A DNA stretch of 40,114 nucleotides. Origin: Holdemanella porci. GTDB taxonomy: Bacteria; Bacillota_I; Bacilli_A; Erysipelotrichales; Erysipelotrichaceae. The stretch spans positions 1 through 40,114 of the forward strand of contig NZ_VUMR01000012.1 of NCBI RefSeq assembly GCF_009696075.1, read 5' to 3'. Shown here in pieces: positions 7,435 to 17,315 of this stretch. Each line of letters begins with the position of its first letter. Position 1 is the stretch's first letter. The translations under genes were made by a program, and so were the position numbers. A model generated the notes under the pieces. It ran no database searches, was not told the origin of the DNA, and saw only the letters and a list, made by a program, of their open reading frames with translations.

Positions 7435-8122
7435 TATAATATGTCGCAATATCACTCTCTGAAATATAGCCACACTCAGCCATCGCCTTTAATACGGCAT
7501 ATTGTTTTTGTTTGGCTTGGGCAAAATGATAAACTAATTCATAATTGTTTGGCGATTGGGGAATTCCTGCAAGTAAAGAAGCTTGAGCTATGGTCAAATC
7601 TTCTGGATCTGTATCAAAATATCCATAACTTGCTTCATAAATACCTGTATAGTTATTTCCATAATTGATCACATTCACATATAGGGCAATGATTTCATTT
7701 TTAGAATAATGTTTCTCCAAATAACGAGCTACAAATAATTCTGTACTTTTACGATCCCATGTACCATCAAACATACCATATAAATTTTTAGCCAATTGCT
7801 GCGTAATCGTAGAACCACCACTTTTTAATAGATTATCATCCAATTGGGATACAAGTGCACGCATAAGCCCAATATAATCAACGCCTCCATGATCATAAAA
7901 ACGACGATCTTCTATTGCCACCGTTGCTCGTACAAGTTCAGGTGATAAATCATCATATCCGACAAAAGTAGATCTAGATGTGACTTCATTTACCACATCA
8001 TCCACAGATTGAGATTGTGTTAATTCTAAATAACCCCAATATCCTTTACCAAAAAAGATGCCTACAAAGGCAATAATCAAGATTAATAATAATTTAAATA
8101 TAAACTTAACAAACTTTTTCAT
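7421..8122 (-). CDS. Monofunctional peptidoglycan glycosyltransferase (GT51)
   Basis: A 233-residue membrane protein. One N-terminal transmembrane helix (about 8-25) is followed by an extracellular GT51 domain that polymerises lipid II. The donor-site motif is VAIEDRRFYDHGG with catalytic Glu71. GGSTITQQLAKNLY follows, and then RKSTELFVARYLE with the second conserved Glu128. Further motifs are NVINYGNN and ASLLAGIPQSP. There is no transpeptidase domain, so it is an MtgA/SgtB-like enzyme rather than a class A PBP. It has its own terminator and appears to be a single-gene unit. Confidence 0.93.
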   Translation of the reverse strand: MKKFVKFIFKLLLILIIAFVGIFFGKGYWGYLELTQSQSVDDVVNEVTSRSTFVGYDDLSPELVRATVAIEDRRFYDHGGVDYIGLMRALVSQLDDNLLKSGGSTITQQLAKNLYGMFDGTWDRKSTELFVARYLEKHYSKNEIIALYVNVINYGNNYTGIYEASYGYFDTDPEDLTIAQASLLAGIPQSPNNYELVYHFAQAKQKQYAVLKAMAECGYISESDIATYYNASV

Positions 8123-8141
8123 ATCTAAACATTAACATAAG

Positions 8142-8169
8142 AAAACGAACTTGTAAAATTACAAGTTCG
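8142..8169 (-). terminator. Terminator after the hexapeptide-repeat gene
   Basis: CGAACTTGTAA (8146-8156) and TTACAAGTTCG (8159-8169) form a perfect 11-bp stem, followed on the minus strand by four T. Confidence 0.75.
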
Positions 8170-8174
8170 TAAGA

Positions 8175-8849
8175 TTAATCCTTTAAAGTCACGTGTGAAG
8201 CATCTTTAAAGATTGAATTTGCCGCAATTTGACCACGCACACGAGATAGTGGATATACATTTGTGTGTGGACCAATAATCGTTCCTGGACAAAGTACAGA
8301 GTTACATCCAACTTCTACATAGTCACCCATAAAGGCACCGATTTTTCTTAATCCTGTTTCAAATTCTTCAACCACATTATAATTTTCATCTTTTCTTCTT
8401 AAGATGATATTGTCACGAGCACTCTTTAAATTACTTGTGATACCCCCAGCACCCAAGTGAGAATGATATCCAAGAATACTATCTCCTACATAGTTGTAGT
8501 GAGGCGTTTCTACATTGTCAAATAAAATACAGTTCTTTAATTCCACACTGTTTCCAACCACGCAGTTTGCGCCCACTAAAGCACTTCCACGCACAAAAGC
8601 ACAATGACGAACCTCTGTTTCAGGACCAATGATGCATGGAGCTCCTAGATATGCACTTTCAAAGACATTGGCACTCTTGTGTACCCAAACATGTTCTTTG
8701 ACTTCCACATAATCTTCTCCTAAGTTTTTACCTAGTTCTAAAATCAAGTCTTTGATTCCCGACAAAGCTTGCCAAGGATATTCAAACTTTGCTAAATAAT
8801 CCTTTGCTAAAGTATGATCTAAATCATATAATTCGCTTATTTTGTACAT
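8175..8849 (-). CDS. Left-handed beta-helix (hexapeptide-repeat) protein, GlmU C-domain-like
   Basis: A 224-residue protein with the [LIV]GxxxxI-type hexapeptide pattern from about residue 50 on (HVWVHKSANVFESAYLGAPC, IIGPETEVRH, VVGNSVELKN, CILFDN, YVGDSILG, YVEVGCNSVL, TIIGPHTNVYP). The segments HYNYVGDS and GITSNLKS resemble the acetyltransferase part of GlmU-like sugar-nucleotide enzymes, but no uridylyltransferase domain is present. The ATG at 8849 has GAGGG in front; the reading to 8912 runs into the upstream gene and lacks such a site. The substrate is unknown. It lies 16 bases after the phosphodiesterase gene, so it is probably co-transcribed. Confidence 0.85.
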   Translation of the reverse strand: MYKISELYDLDHTLAKDYLAKFEYPWQALSGIKDLILELGKNLGEDYVEVKEHVWVHKSANVFESAYLGAPCIIGPETEVRHCAFVRGSALVGANCVVGNSVELKNCILFDNVETPHYNYVGDSILGYHSHLGAGGITSNLKSARDNIILRRKDENYNVVEEFETGLRKIGAFMGDYVEVGCNSVLCPGTIIGPHTNVYPLSRVRGQIAANSIFKDASHVTLKD

Positions 8850-8865
8850 AAAATTTCCCTCTTTC

Positions 8866-9333
8866 TTACCACTCAGGCTCAAATTTGAATTCAACCTGAA
8901 TATCATCTTCATTTATATCTAAAATCGCATAGCTACATGGCTTTCCATCTCTAGAATGCGATAAAGATCCTGGATTTACTAATGTAACACCATCAACACG
9001 ATCTAAAAAGGATACGTGTGTATGTCCAAAGCATACAATGTCACAATTCAATTCTTTAGCACGATTCACCAATTGTTCACTTCTTAAAAAATAAGAGAAC
9101 CGATGAGAATGTGTTACATAAATTTGATGTTTACCAATCGGTATGATTCTTTCATTTTCAAAACGACCAAAATAATCATTGTTTCCACGCACAATGATAT
9201 AGCCCGGATAATACATCGGATCATCCTCTAAATCACCACAATGAATAAACAATTTCGCGTTTGGATGTTTTTCCTGGATTGTTTTTAATATATCGTTTCT
9301 TCCATGAGAATCACTCACAACAACTATTTTCAT
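8866..9333 (-). CDS. YfcE/MJ0936-type metallophosphodiesterase
   Basis: A 155-residue calcineurin-like phosphoesterase with the full set of metal-binding motifs: DSH (8-10), HCGDLED, RGNND, VTHSH and GHTHVS near residue 100. Size and motif spacing fit the YfcE/MJ0936 group, which hydrolyses simple phosphodiesters in vitro and whose physiological substrate is mostly unknown. It lies 8 bases after the VanY-like gene and upstream of the hexapeptide gene, likely one transcript. Confidence 0.9.
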   Translation of the reverse strand: MKIVVVSDSHGRNDILKTIQEKHPNAKLFIHCGDLEDDPMYYPGYIIVRGNNDYFGRFENERIIPIGKHQIYVTHSHRFSYFLRSEQLVNRAKELNCDIVCFGHTHVSFLDRVDGVTLVNPGSLSHSRDGKPCSYAILDINEDDIQVEFKFEPEW

Positions 9334-9341
9334 AAAGTCTT

Positions 9342-10382
9342 TTACTCCAATTCATCCGGAAATGACATTTGTTCCATGCCCTTACCACTATCATGCATGA
9401 TTTTCGCGGTTTTTACACCCACATAACGAAGCATAAAAGGCTGATACCAATGTCCCGTCTTCTTTTCTTGTTCTTGTTGGTAACGAACTACAAAACCATA
9501 GCGATACGCATTTTCTTCAATCCATTCCATACGCTTTTTACTTTCTTCAGACAATTCTTCTTCGACTTTTGAATAATCATATTCATCATCGACATATTGC
9601 CTACATAGATTGATCCATTCATCATGACCCTCTAATACAATCGTATAGCCGAGTTGCTGCTCATTTTTACCGGCACTAAACATATAGTGGTCAACACCCT
9701 CATATTCTTTGGATGCGTTGACATATTGACCTAGAATTTGTTCATAATTCAAATAACCACTGACCAAATTCAAATGATCCTGCCCATCCATAACAGACGC
9801 ATACGAATCTAACATATTCGTTAGATCTTCGACCATACATGTTTGAACTAAGATAGTATTAAATGTCGTAATCTTTTCTGGTATATACTTATATACTGTA
9901 TTTTCCTGATTTAATACGACATACGGATTGGTTGGATCGGCAACCAATCTTAAATCTGGATACAATACAGCTTCGTTTTCATAGAACGTCGTTAAATCAA
10001 TATATGAATAATGCATCAACAATTGTTTTAAAGAATCATACGAAAAATTCTTTCGAAAACGATTCACAAAATTGACGATATATTCATTATCTGCATCCTG
10101 CGTTTCCTTGGCTTCTTTATAATATAACGTATTTTTTAAATTGAAATCTTTCAACTCTATAAAATCCATAAATTTATCCGGTGAAATATGTTGATTTACC
10201 AAATAATCAATATCATCACTATCTAGATATTTTAATAAAACATCACGATTTTCATCGGTTGTATAAGGATATCGAGCTAAAGGATCATACGATTTATCCA
10301 TGCTATATAGACAATATAAGCCCACCACTAGACAAACCACAATCAATAAAATACGTGCCCGCAATTCTTTTTTACTAATCAA
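9342..10382 (-). CDS. VanY/DacB-like (M15B) protein with degenerate active site
   Basis: A membrane-anchored protein of about 346 residues: one N-terminal helix, a long unassigned region, then an M15B fold. Numbered from the GTG at 10400, the fold shows LVSGYLNYEQ (212-221), AGKNEQQLGYTIVL (243-256), WIEENAYRYGFVVRY (293-307) and TGHWYQPFMLRYVG (315-328). In active D,D-carboxypeptidases these read SGYRSYxxQ, GxSEHQxGxAxD and YEPWHxRYVG. Here the substrate Arg, both His ligands, the Asp ligand and the catalytic Glu are replaced (by L, Q, M, V and Q). It therefore cannot be a zinc peptidase, although the scaffold is intact. The TTG at 10382, seven bases after GAGGT, is the preferred start; GTG at 10400 is the alternative. 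Confidence 0.8.
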   Translation of the reverse strand: MISKKELRARILLIVVCLVVGLYCLYSMDKSYDPLARYPYTTDENRDVLLKYLDSDDIDYLVNQHISPDKFMDFIELKDFNLKNTLYYKEAKETQDADNEYIVNFVNRFRKNFSYDSLKQLLMHYSYIDLTTFYENEAVLYPDLRLVADPTNPYVVLNQENTVYKYIPEKITTFNTILVQTCMVEDLTNMLDSYASVMDGQDHLNLVSGYLNYEQILGQYVNASKEYEGVDHYMFSAGKNEQQLGYTIVLEGHDEWINLCRQYVDDEYDYSKVEEELSEESKKRMEWIEENAYRYGFVVRYQQEQEKKTGHWYQPFMLRYVGVKTAKIMHDSGKGMEQMSFPDELE

Positions 10383-10417
10383 AATAAGTACCTCACGCAC
10401 CCCATTATACTAGACTA

Positions 10418-12175
10418 TTAATTCTCATGCAAACGAGCATATAGAATCTTAGCCACATCTTCTGGAATCACTTCACTCAATTGTTCTACACTCGCAAGAC
10501 GCATCTGCTTCATGCTTTTAAAATGCTTCAACAATTCCTTTTTGCGCTTAGGCCCAATACCGCTCACCGTATCCAATACAGATTTTGTCATAGACTGATC
10601 TCGAAGTTTTCTATGATACGAAATCGCAAAGCGATGCACTTCATCCTGCATACGTGTTAATAAGAAGAATAAGCTCGACTTGGGATCAATCTGAATTTCA
10701 TTTAAATTTACATCCATCAATGCTCTTGTCGCATGCTTATCATCCTTTACGAGTCCTGCCACTCTTAAATCCAGCTGCAACATATCTATAATTTCTTTGG
10801 CAGCCGCAATCTGTGCAGCACCACCATCCACCAACAATAAATCTGGCATCGGCAAATGTTCTTTCAACAATCGAAAGTATCTTCGATAAATGACTTCTTT
10901 CATACTGTCCACATCACTGCGATACCCATCTAATTTATAATGACGATATGAATTCTTATCAGGTAAGCCATCCTTAAAGACAACCAAACCACTCACATTA
11001 AACGTACCTTGGATGTGGGAGTTATCAAACATTTCAACCGTATGAATATCCGCATTGAATATTTTCGACAACGTTTCATTGGCCTGACGCAACTCATTAT
11101 CCTTACGAAATACCAGTTTAAACTTCTGCTCATGTGCTTCCTTGGCATTTTTATAAACTAAATCAATCAGTTTCTTTTTTTCACCACGAACCGGAATATG
11201 CACATTCGTATTTAAAGCTTCCTTTAAAACGTCCACAGGCGTTCCAGGCGGCACCAAAATTTCTTTTGGCACCACATTTTTTTCATAATACTGCATGATA
11301 AAGCTAGTAAAGGCATCCATCTCATCTTCATACAACGGTGTAATTGACATATTTCTCTCCAATAATTTTCCTTGACGAATAAAGAAACCTTGAAAAGAAA
11401 TGTATCCAGAATCCACATAATATCCAAATACATCACGATTAGCACGATCTTTAAAGTCAATCGTCTGTTTTTCAATGACATGTTCTAATGCTTGGATCGT
11501 ATTATAGATTTCCTGTGCTTTTTCAAACTGCAAGTTTTCACTTGCCTCCATCATTTTAGCCTGCAAAGAATCCATCACCTCTTTGGTGTCTCCCTGCAAA
11601 AACTTCTTAATTTTTTTACGCGTCTTTTCATTTTCCTTAGGATCAATCTCATGAATACAAGGTCCTAGACATTGGTGCATGTGATAGTACAAACATGGAG
11701 AATCTGGAATATGACGACATTTACGTACACAAAAGATCTGATTGATCAATTTCACGATTTCATAAGCCGACTGACTACTTGGATACGGTCCAAAATATTC
11801 ACTTTTCTTATTTTTGATATTTCGTGTTGTACGCACCACAAAATTATTCTCTTTTGTGATCTCAATATATGGATATGTCTTATCATCCATAAACATGATG
11901 TTGTAAGGTGGCGTATGTTTTTTTATTAAATTGATTTCTAATAATAAAGCCTCTTTTTCACTGCCCGTCACGATAAATTCGAAATCATGAATGTGCGACA
12001 CTAAACGCGTCGTCTTATTGTTGTGGGTACCATGAAAATAAGAACGCACACGATTCTTTAAAACTTTGGCCTTTCCCACATACAATATATTCTGATTTTC
12101 ATCTTTCATGATGTAGCAACCAGGAGAATCTGGAAGTAAGGCTAATTTATCTTGTAGATGTTTAGAAACACTCAT
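10418..12175 (-). CDS. uvrC: Excinuclease ABC subunit C
   Basis: A 585-residue nuclease subunit of nucleotide excision repair, which makes both incisions beside a lesion marked by UvrAB. It has the GIY-YIG domain (SPGCYIMKDE, then ILYVGKAK, about 17-37), a UVR motif (about 205-235), the RNase H-like 5'-incision domain with DNSHIQGT and LLLVDGG, and a C-terminal helix-hairpin-helix (VSGIGPKRKKELL). Length is normal. It starts 9 bases after the mutS2 stop, so the two repair/recombination genes share a transcript. Confidence 0.96.
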   Translation of the reverse strand: MSVSKHLQDKLALLPDSPGCYIMKDENQNILYVGKAKVLKNRVRSYFHGTHNNKTTRLVSHIHDFEFIVTGSEKEALLLEINLIKKHTPPYNIMFMDDKTYPYIEITKENNFVVRTTRNIKNKKSEYFGPYPSSQSAYEIVKLINQIFCVRKCRHIPDSPCLYYHMHQCLGPCIHEIDPKENEKTRKKIKKFLQGDTKEVMDSLQAKMMEASENLQFEKAQEIYNTIQALEHVIEKQTIDFKDRANRDVFGYYVDSGYISFQGFFIRQGKLLERNMSITPLYEDEMDAFTSFIMQYYEKNVVPKEILVPPGTPVDVLKEALNTNVHIPVRGEKKKLIDLVYKNAKEAHEQKFKLVFRKDNELRQANETLSKIFNADIHTVEMFDNSHIQGTFNVSGLVVFKDGLPDKNSYRHYKLDGYRSDVDSMKEVIYRRYFRLLKEHLPMPDLLLVDGGAAQIAAAKEIIDMLQLDLRVAGLVKDDKHATRALMDVNLNEIQIDPKSSLFFLLTRMQDEVHRFAISYHRKLRDQSMTKSVLDTVSGIGPKRKKELLKHFKSMKQMRLASVEQLSEVIPEDVAKILYARLHEN

Positions 12176-12183
12176 TTTATCCC

Positions 12184-14496
12184 CTACTTTAATATAACGA
12201 TAGTTGCACCAAGTCCACCTTCATTTGGACCGGCACTGTTAAACTTAGAAACGTTTGGCTGTTTCTTTAAATCCTTCCAAACAGCCGTACGCAAAGCACC
12301 CGTACCCATACCATGAATGATACGTACTTGTTTAATGTGTTTAACGACAGCTTGATCTAAATATTTATCTAAAGCAGCAATGCCTTCTTCGACGCGCATT
12401 CCAATAAGATTCAACTCCAAAGGAAAACGACTGGATACCGATTCTACATGTGCTTTATAAGTTGCTTTCTTGATTTGTGGCTTATGCATAGGCTCCAACT
12501 TCGAAATTTTCACCTTCATCTTCATACCATTCGTTAAAACGGTAGCTTCATTTCTTCGAATATCCACAATTTCACCATGCGAATTCAAGCCTGTGATTTT
12601 TACATAATCACCAACCTTAAATTCTTTCTTATCGTCTTCAACTTCTTCAACATGCTCATTTAAAAGATCCAGTTCATGCATTTTTTCAATCTGCTTATGC
12701 TGCTTACCCGTCTTTTCTTTACGAAGCACAGTTAAGATTTCTTTGGCCTCTGCCTTTTTCTTTTCGAGCATCTCATTCAATTGTTCCTGATACGATGCAT
12801 CCAATTGGGCCTTACGCTTTTCGATTTCTTTTTCTTTTTCGTAAGCCTCCTTTTGAACGCGGTGTGCATCTTCAATCAATTGATTAAAACGCTCCTTTTG
12901 TTTCAAGACATCATTTTGAAGTTTTTCTAATTTCTCCAATTCTTTTTCTGTCTGCTTTTCATTTTCATTCTTTAAAAAATCTGCTCTTTCTAAAATGGAC
13001 TCTTCTAAATTGTATTCTCTGGCAATATGAAAGGCATAACTTGCTCCAGATACACCAGGAATATATTTATAGGTTGGCTTTAATGTTTCTGGATTAAACT
13101 CAACACTCGATACTAATACAGAATCATTCGCTTTTCCATATGTTTTTACTTGCGAATAGTGAGTTGAAGTAATAATCGTACTTCTTTTTGAGATCAAATA
13201 CTCCAAAATCGCAACCGCAAGACTAGCTCCTTCTAATGGATCGGTACCATTTCCAATTTCATCCAATAAGATAAAACTATTCTCATCACTCTTCTGACAA
13301 ATATGAGAAAGACGAGAAATATGACTTGAGAAAGTCGATAAGTTATTTTCAATGGACTGATGATCTCCAATGTCAAAATACATCGATTGATAGAATGGTA
13401 GAATGGCTTTATGACATAATACGGGAAATGCAGCATGGGCCAAAGCTACAAAGAGTCCAATTGTCTTTAATGTGACAGTCTTACCTCCCATGTTTGGCCC
13501 TGAAATCATAAGGCAAGCTTGTTTATCATTTAATTCATATGTGTTACAAACCACTTTCTTTTCATCAATCAAAGGATGTTTGGAATGTTCTAAATACATA
13601 GAGTGATCTCTTGATTGTAAAGATGGAATGCATCCATCATAGCGTACAGCCCATTTTGCCTTTGTGAAAGCTACATCAATTACAGTTAATGTTTCTAATG
13701 CCGAAGTTAAAGACAACGCATTTTTCTTAACTTGCATCGACAATTCCTTACAGATTCGTTTCTTTTCTTCTTCAATACGAATCATCAAAGAAGAAATCTC
13801 ATTATTATCAGCTACAAAGCTGGATGGTTCAACATAATAGGCAAGTCCTGAACTTGATTGTCCATGAATCATACCGCCAAAGGCATTCTTATCTTGGGCA
13901 CGAACCAAGACAACAACACGTCCAGATACGGTTGTCGTCATATTTTCCATAAGTTTTGAACTGTTCTTCTTTAAAAACTGTCTTGATTTTGATTGTAATG
14001 CTAAGCGCGTATCTACCAACGCCTTATGCATACTTTTTAATGCAGGTGTCGCATCTTCTTTAACCGATCCTGTTAGATCAATCTTTGAAAGGATTGAATC
14101 CTTCAAGCGTGTACATCCATCCATAGATTGAGCTAAATTTGTCAGTTCTGGATAGTCAGGTCCATCCAGGCTTTGTTTGGTTTGTTTAACAGCTGTTAAA
14201 AAATGGTAGATGGAAATCAATTCTTTACTTGTTAGTGTCATCTGTTTCGAAGCTTTTGAGACTGGTAAAGAAATATCATTCGCTCCTGATAAAGAAAGTA
14301 AGCCTCCGGCTTGTTCAAACTGAATGGCTTCTTTGGCATAATTTAATTGTTCTTGTATTTCTAATTTATCAAATACAGGCAACGCATTTAAAATTTTTTC
14401 TTTGGCACAAGAAAAGCTAGAAAATGCAGAAATCTGTGTTAATACACTTGAAAAATCAATGGCCTGGTTTAATTCATTTCTAAAATTTTGTTCCAT
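12184..14496 (-). CDS. mutS2: MutS2 endonuclease / recombination and ribosome-rescue ATPase
   Basis: A 770-residue MutS2: core and clamp helices, Walker A GPNMGGKT (about 333-340), Walker B FILLDEIGNGTDPLEG, a long coiled coil rich in Glu and Lys (about 505-610), a KOW-like segment (EFKVGDYVKI) and a C-terminal Smr domain (LNLIGMRVEEG, HGMGTGALR). MutS2 lacks the MutS mismatch-recognition domain and acts on branched DNA or stalled ribosomes. The ATG at 14496 follows CGGAG by six bases, preferred over the reading from 14514. It is divergent from rnhC, with only 63 bases between. Confidence 0.96.
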   Translation of the reverse strand: MEQNFRNELNQAIDFSSVLTQISAFSSFSCAKEKILNALPVFDKLEIQEQLNYAKEAIQFEQAGGLLSLSGANDISLPVSKASKQMTLTSKELISIYHFLTAVKQTKQSLDGPDYPELTNLAQSMDGCTRLKDSILSKIDLTGSVKEDATPALKSMHKALVDTRLALQSKSRQFLKKNSSKLMENMTTTVSGRVVVLVRAQDKNAFGGMIHGQSSSGLAYYVEPSSFVADNNEISSLMIRIEEEKKRICKELSMQVKKNALSLTSALETLTVIDVAFTKAKWAVRYDGCIPSLQSRDHSMYLEHSKHPLIDEKKVVCNTYELNDKQACLMISGPNMGGKTVTLKTIGLFVALAHAAFPVLCHKAILPFYQSMYFDIGDHQSIENNLSTFSSHISRLSHICQKSDENSFILLDEIGNGTDPLEGASLAVAILEYLISKRSTIITSTHYSQVKTYGKANDSVLVSSVEFNPETLKPTYKYIPGVSGASYAFHIAREYNLEESILERADFLKNENEKQTEKELEKLEKLQNDVLKQKERFNQLIEDAHRVQKEAYEKEKEIEKRKAQLDASYQEQLNEMLEKKKAEAKEILTVLRKEKTGKQHKQIEKMHELDLLNEHVEEVEDDKKEFKVGDYVKITGLNSHGEIVDIRRNEATVLTNGMKMKVKISKLEPMHKPQIKKATYKAHVESVSSRFPLELNLIGMRVEEGIAALDKYLDQAVVKHIKQVRIIHGMGTGALRTAVWKDLKKQPNVSKFNSAGPNEGGLGATIVILK

Positions 14497-14559
14497 AAAA
14501 TACTCCGTTCTCACCTATTTTAACACAAAATTTATGGTAAACTAAATAAGGTGATTAAA

Positions 14560-15408
14560 ATGGCAACATTGACAAAGAATATGACAAAAGAAGAGATCTT
14601 TCAATTAAAAAATCGATTATCTCCATTTATATTAAAAGAAAGTACACCACAGTATACGTACTATCAAATCAAAACGAAAGAATGTTCGATTACGGCATAT
14701 ACAAGTGGTAAAGTTGTATTTCAGGGAGCCGATCTTTCTTGGTTAGAACCGAAACCAACGCATAGTGAAGCACAAGATGAAGCGGGCAGCGATGAAGTGG
14801 GTACTGGTGATTATTTTGGTCCGGTTGTAGTGGCTAGCTGCATTGTCACAAACAAGGCTCGCAAAAAACTTGCGCATCTTGGCATTCAAGATTCAAAGCA
14901 GGTGGATGATGTTAAGATTCGTAAGCTTGCACCTATCATCAAGGAAGTATGTCCACATAGTATTTTGATTGTTCCCAATTCAAAATATAATGACATGCAT
15001 GATACTTGTAATATGGTGGATATGAAGTGTCGTCTGCATAACCAGGCTTATGTAAATTTGGTACATAAAGGATATACGCTTCCTAAGCAGATTGTTATTG
15101 ATCAGTTTGTGCAAGAAAAAAGTTACTATCGCTACTTACAAGGCTTTCCTGAAGTCATTAGAGGTATCACATTTGAGACCAAGGCCGAAAACAAATACCT
15201 GGCCGTAGCTTGTGCGAGTATCCTGGCAAGAAATGCCTTTCTAGAAACGTGGGATCTTATGGAAGAAAAATATGATTTCAAATTTGAGAAGGGTGCCGGA
15301 AGCAAGGTGGATGTGTGCGGCAAGAAATTCGTACAAAAATTTGGAAAAGAAAAGCTTTACCAAGTGGCAAAGCTTCATTTCAAAAACACACAGAAGATTG
15401 GAGTTTAA
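14560..15408 (+). CDS. rnhC: Ribonuclease HIII
   Basis: A 282-residue RNase HIII, which degrades the RNA strand of RNA:DNA hybrids. An N-terminal TBP-like substrate-binding domain (about 1-75) precedes the nuclease core. The acidic site begins with GSDEVGTGDYFGP (Asp-Glu), followed by the later carboxylates in VIDQF and ETWDLMEE. The DEVGxGDxxGP form and the N-domain separate it from RNase HII. The ATG at 14560 follows AAGGTGA; the reading from 14551 begins inside that ribosome site. It is the only plus-strand gene between tRNA-Leu and the mazF remnant. Confidence 0.95.
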   Translation: MATLTKNMTKEEIFQLKNRLSPFILKESTPQYTYYQIKTKECSITAYTSGKVVFQGADLSWLEPKPTHSEAQDEAGSDEVGTGDYFGPVVVASCIVTNKARKKLAHLGIQDSKQVDDVKIRKLAPIIKEVCPHSILIVPNSKYNDMHDTCNMVDMKCRLHNQAYVNLVHKGYTLPKQIVIDQFVQEKSYYRYLQGFPEVIRGITFETKAENKYLAVACASILARNAFLETWDLMEEKYDFKFEKGAGSKVDVCGKKFVQKFGKEKLYQVAKLHFKNTQKIGV

Positions 15409-15411
15409 AAT

Positions 15412-15436
15412 AAAAAGCCATCCAATTGGATGACTT
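15412..15436 (-). terminator. Terminator of the ubiB-lspA-rluD-comEB operon
   Basis: On the minus strand AAGTCATCC and GGATGGCTT flank an AATT loop and run into a T-rich tract. It starts within the comEB stop codon and ends four bases from the convergent rnhC stop. Confidence 0.8.
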
Positions 15437-15914
15437 AGCGCTCACTGATTTTTGTTTCTACATCAATCTCATAAGGAAGCTGTACAAGCTTTACACCCGC
15501 CTCATGAAACATACGCTTACTGGCAATATTGCCTTCGGTTCCATCATACTTATCACTTTCATATACTACGCAAGAAATACCAGCTTGAATAATGGCCTTT
15601 GCACATTCATTACAAGGAAATAACGATACATATAAAGTACAACCATGAAGGTCTTGAATACTATTTAAAATTGCATTCAATTCAGCATGCACAACATAAG
15701 GATACTTAGTCTCAAGAAATTCACCATCTCTATCCCAAGGAAACTCCTCATCTTCACAACCATAAGGAAAACCATTGTATCCAAGTCCAACCACTCTTTT
15801 TTGAGGATTGACTATACAAGCTCCTACACGCGTATTTGGATCTTTTGAACGCTTTGCACTCAAATGAGCCATGCCCATAAAATATTGATCCCAACTTAAT
15901 ACATCATCACGCAT
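15435..15914 (-). CDS. comEB: dCMP deaminase (ComEB-type)
   Basis: A 159-residue zinc deaminase converting dCMP to dUMP for thymidylate synthesis. The zinc site is His76-Ala-Glu78 (VVHAELNAI) and Cys101-x-x-Cys104 (PCNECAK). [11 protein letters not shown] and [11 protein letters not shown] are family motifs. The ATG overlaps the rluD stop (TAATG), with AGGGG as ribosome site in the last rluD codons, so translation is coupled. It is the last gene of its operon. In Bacillus the homologue sits in the com operon and is called ComEB; here there are no competence genes nearby. Confidence 0.93.
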   Translation of the reverse strand: MRDDVLSWDQYFMGMAHLSAKRSKDPNTRVGACIVNPQKRVVGLGYNGFPYGCEDEEFPWDRDGEFLETKYPYVVHAELNAILNSIQDLHGCTLYVSLFPCNECAKAIIQAGISCVVYESDKYDGTEGNIASKRMFHEAGVKLVQLPYEIDVETKISER

Positions 15915-16828
15915 TATTCTTCCCCTTCTCTAAGTTCATTTAAAACTCTTTTAAAAGTAGGTTCTAAACCAATCTCAAAACGCATCTTTTCCTTTGTCGT
16001 AGGATGCACAAATTCCAACGCACACGCATGCAACAATTGACCATTGGCCTGAATTGTTTTTCTAGGACCATACTTAGGATCTCCTGCGATTGGATGTTCA
16101 ATATACTGCATATGAACACGAATTTGATGTGTTCTACCTGTATCTAACTGACACTTGATATACGCAAATTTCTTGAAGTTTTCCAATACTGTAAAATGCG
16201 TAATCGCATCCTTCGAATTATTTGCGGTAACCGCCATTTTCTGACGATCCTTTTCATCACGACCTATTGGAGCATGAATCGTGCCATGCTCGTGCGTAAA
16301 AGGATTATGTACAATAGCTACATATTCACGATGACACGTTTTATCCTGTAATTGCTGACTTAAAGATTCATGGGCCACATCATTCTTGGCAACAACCAAT
16401 AATCCAGACGTATCCTTATCAATACGGTGTACAATGCCTGGACGCATCACTCCATTAATACCACTCAAATCTTTACAATGATACAACAACGCATTCACTA
16501 AAGTTCCAGAATAATGACCAGGAGCTGGATGCACAACCATGCCCTTTGGCTTATTGATCACAATAATATCATGATCCTCATATACAATATCCAAATCAAT
16601 GGGTTCAGGAAGAACTTCGGTAGAATCTAGTTCAGGAATAGAAACCGCGATTTCGTCTCCTACACAAACTTTATAACTTGCCTTCATCACCTTTTGATTG
16701 ACCAAGACATTTCCTTCGTCTAATAAATCTTTAATTCTCTTACGTGAAAAATCCAATTTTTCCGCAAGAATCTTGTCCAAACGATCCAATTTAGTATCTT
16801 CATCTATCTTTAAGATTCTTGTTTCCAT
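15914..16828 (-). CDS. rluD: RluD-family 23S rRNA pseudouridine synthase
   Basis: A 304-residue RluA/RluD-type enzyme. The N-terminal S4 RNA-binding domain ([12 protein letters not shown], then [14 protein letters not shown], residues about 12-55) is followed by the catalytic domain with [15 protein letters not shown], whose Asp attacks the uridine, and [10 protein letters not shown]. The substrate is probably helix 69 of 23S rRNA, though close family members modify other positions, so the exact site is inferred. It follows lspA with a 19-base overlap, the same order seen in Bacillus and many other Bacillota. Confidence 0.92.
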   Translation of the reverse strand: METRILKIDEDTKLDRLDKILAEKLDFSRKRIKDLLDEGNVLVNQKVMKASYKVCVGDEIAVSIPELDSTEVLPEPIDLDIVYEDHDIIVINKPKGMVVHPAPGHYSGTLVNALLYHCKDLSGINGVMRPGIVHRIDKDTSGLLVVAKNDVAHESLSQQLQDKTCHREYVAIVHNPFTHEHGTIHAPIGRDEKDRQKMAVTANNSKDAITHFTVLENFKKFAYIKCQLDTGRTHQIRVHMQYIEHPIAGDPKYGPRKTIQANGQLLHACALEFVHPTTKEKMRFEIGLEPTFKRVLNELREGEE

Positions 16829-17304
16829 CTCTCTTGCTCCTTCTTATCATCTATAAACATACTTACTAATATTAATGCGATACCCACTGTAATACAGATA
16901 TCTGCTACATTAAATACGGGAAATGGATAGCCAAAAATATAGAAACTAAAAAAGTCTCTTACAAAGCCTAGCGTCATACGATCGATAAAGTTTCCAATAG
17001 CTCCCGAAAAAACTAAAGATAAACAAATCTGATAACGCGAATCATTCGTTTTAAAAAACATATATACCATTCCAACTAAGGCAATAATGGTAAGTGCGGC
17101 AAAGAAACCCATTCCAGCTTCCGCAAACATACTAAAACCTGCACCTGTATTTCGAACATATGTCAAATAAAAGAAATGATTGATCATTTCAACCGAATCA
17201 TTTAATGCGATAGACTTCTCAACAGCCCACTTTGTCCATTGATCCAGTCCCAAAGTGACCAACACAATCAATAGTGAAGCCACTGTAGTTTTACCTTTTT
17301 TCAT
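16810..17304 (-). CDS. lspA: Lipoprotein signal peptidase
   Basis: A 164-residue integral membrane aspartyl protease with four hydrophobic segments. The conserved boxes are YVRNTGAGFSMF, SGAIGNFIDRM, GFVRDFF (catalytic Asp117) and FNVADICITVG (catalytic Asp135). It cleaves prolipoproteins at the lipobox; the PrsA-like lipoprotein at 32621-33520 is one local substrate. The start follows AAAGGGG. It has a 19-base overlap with rluD, and the ubiB-like gene lies 11 bases upstream. Confidence 0.95.
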   Translation of the reverse strand: MKKGKTTVASLLIVLVTLGLDQWTKWAVEKSIALNDSVEMINHFFYLTYVRNTGAGFSMFAEAGMGFFAALTIIALVGMVYMFFKTNDSRYQICLSLVFSGAIGNFIDRMTLGFVRDFFSFYIFGYPFPVFNVADICITVGIALILVSMFIDDKKEQERWKQES

Positions 17305-17315
17305 ATACTTCCCCT

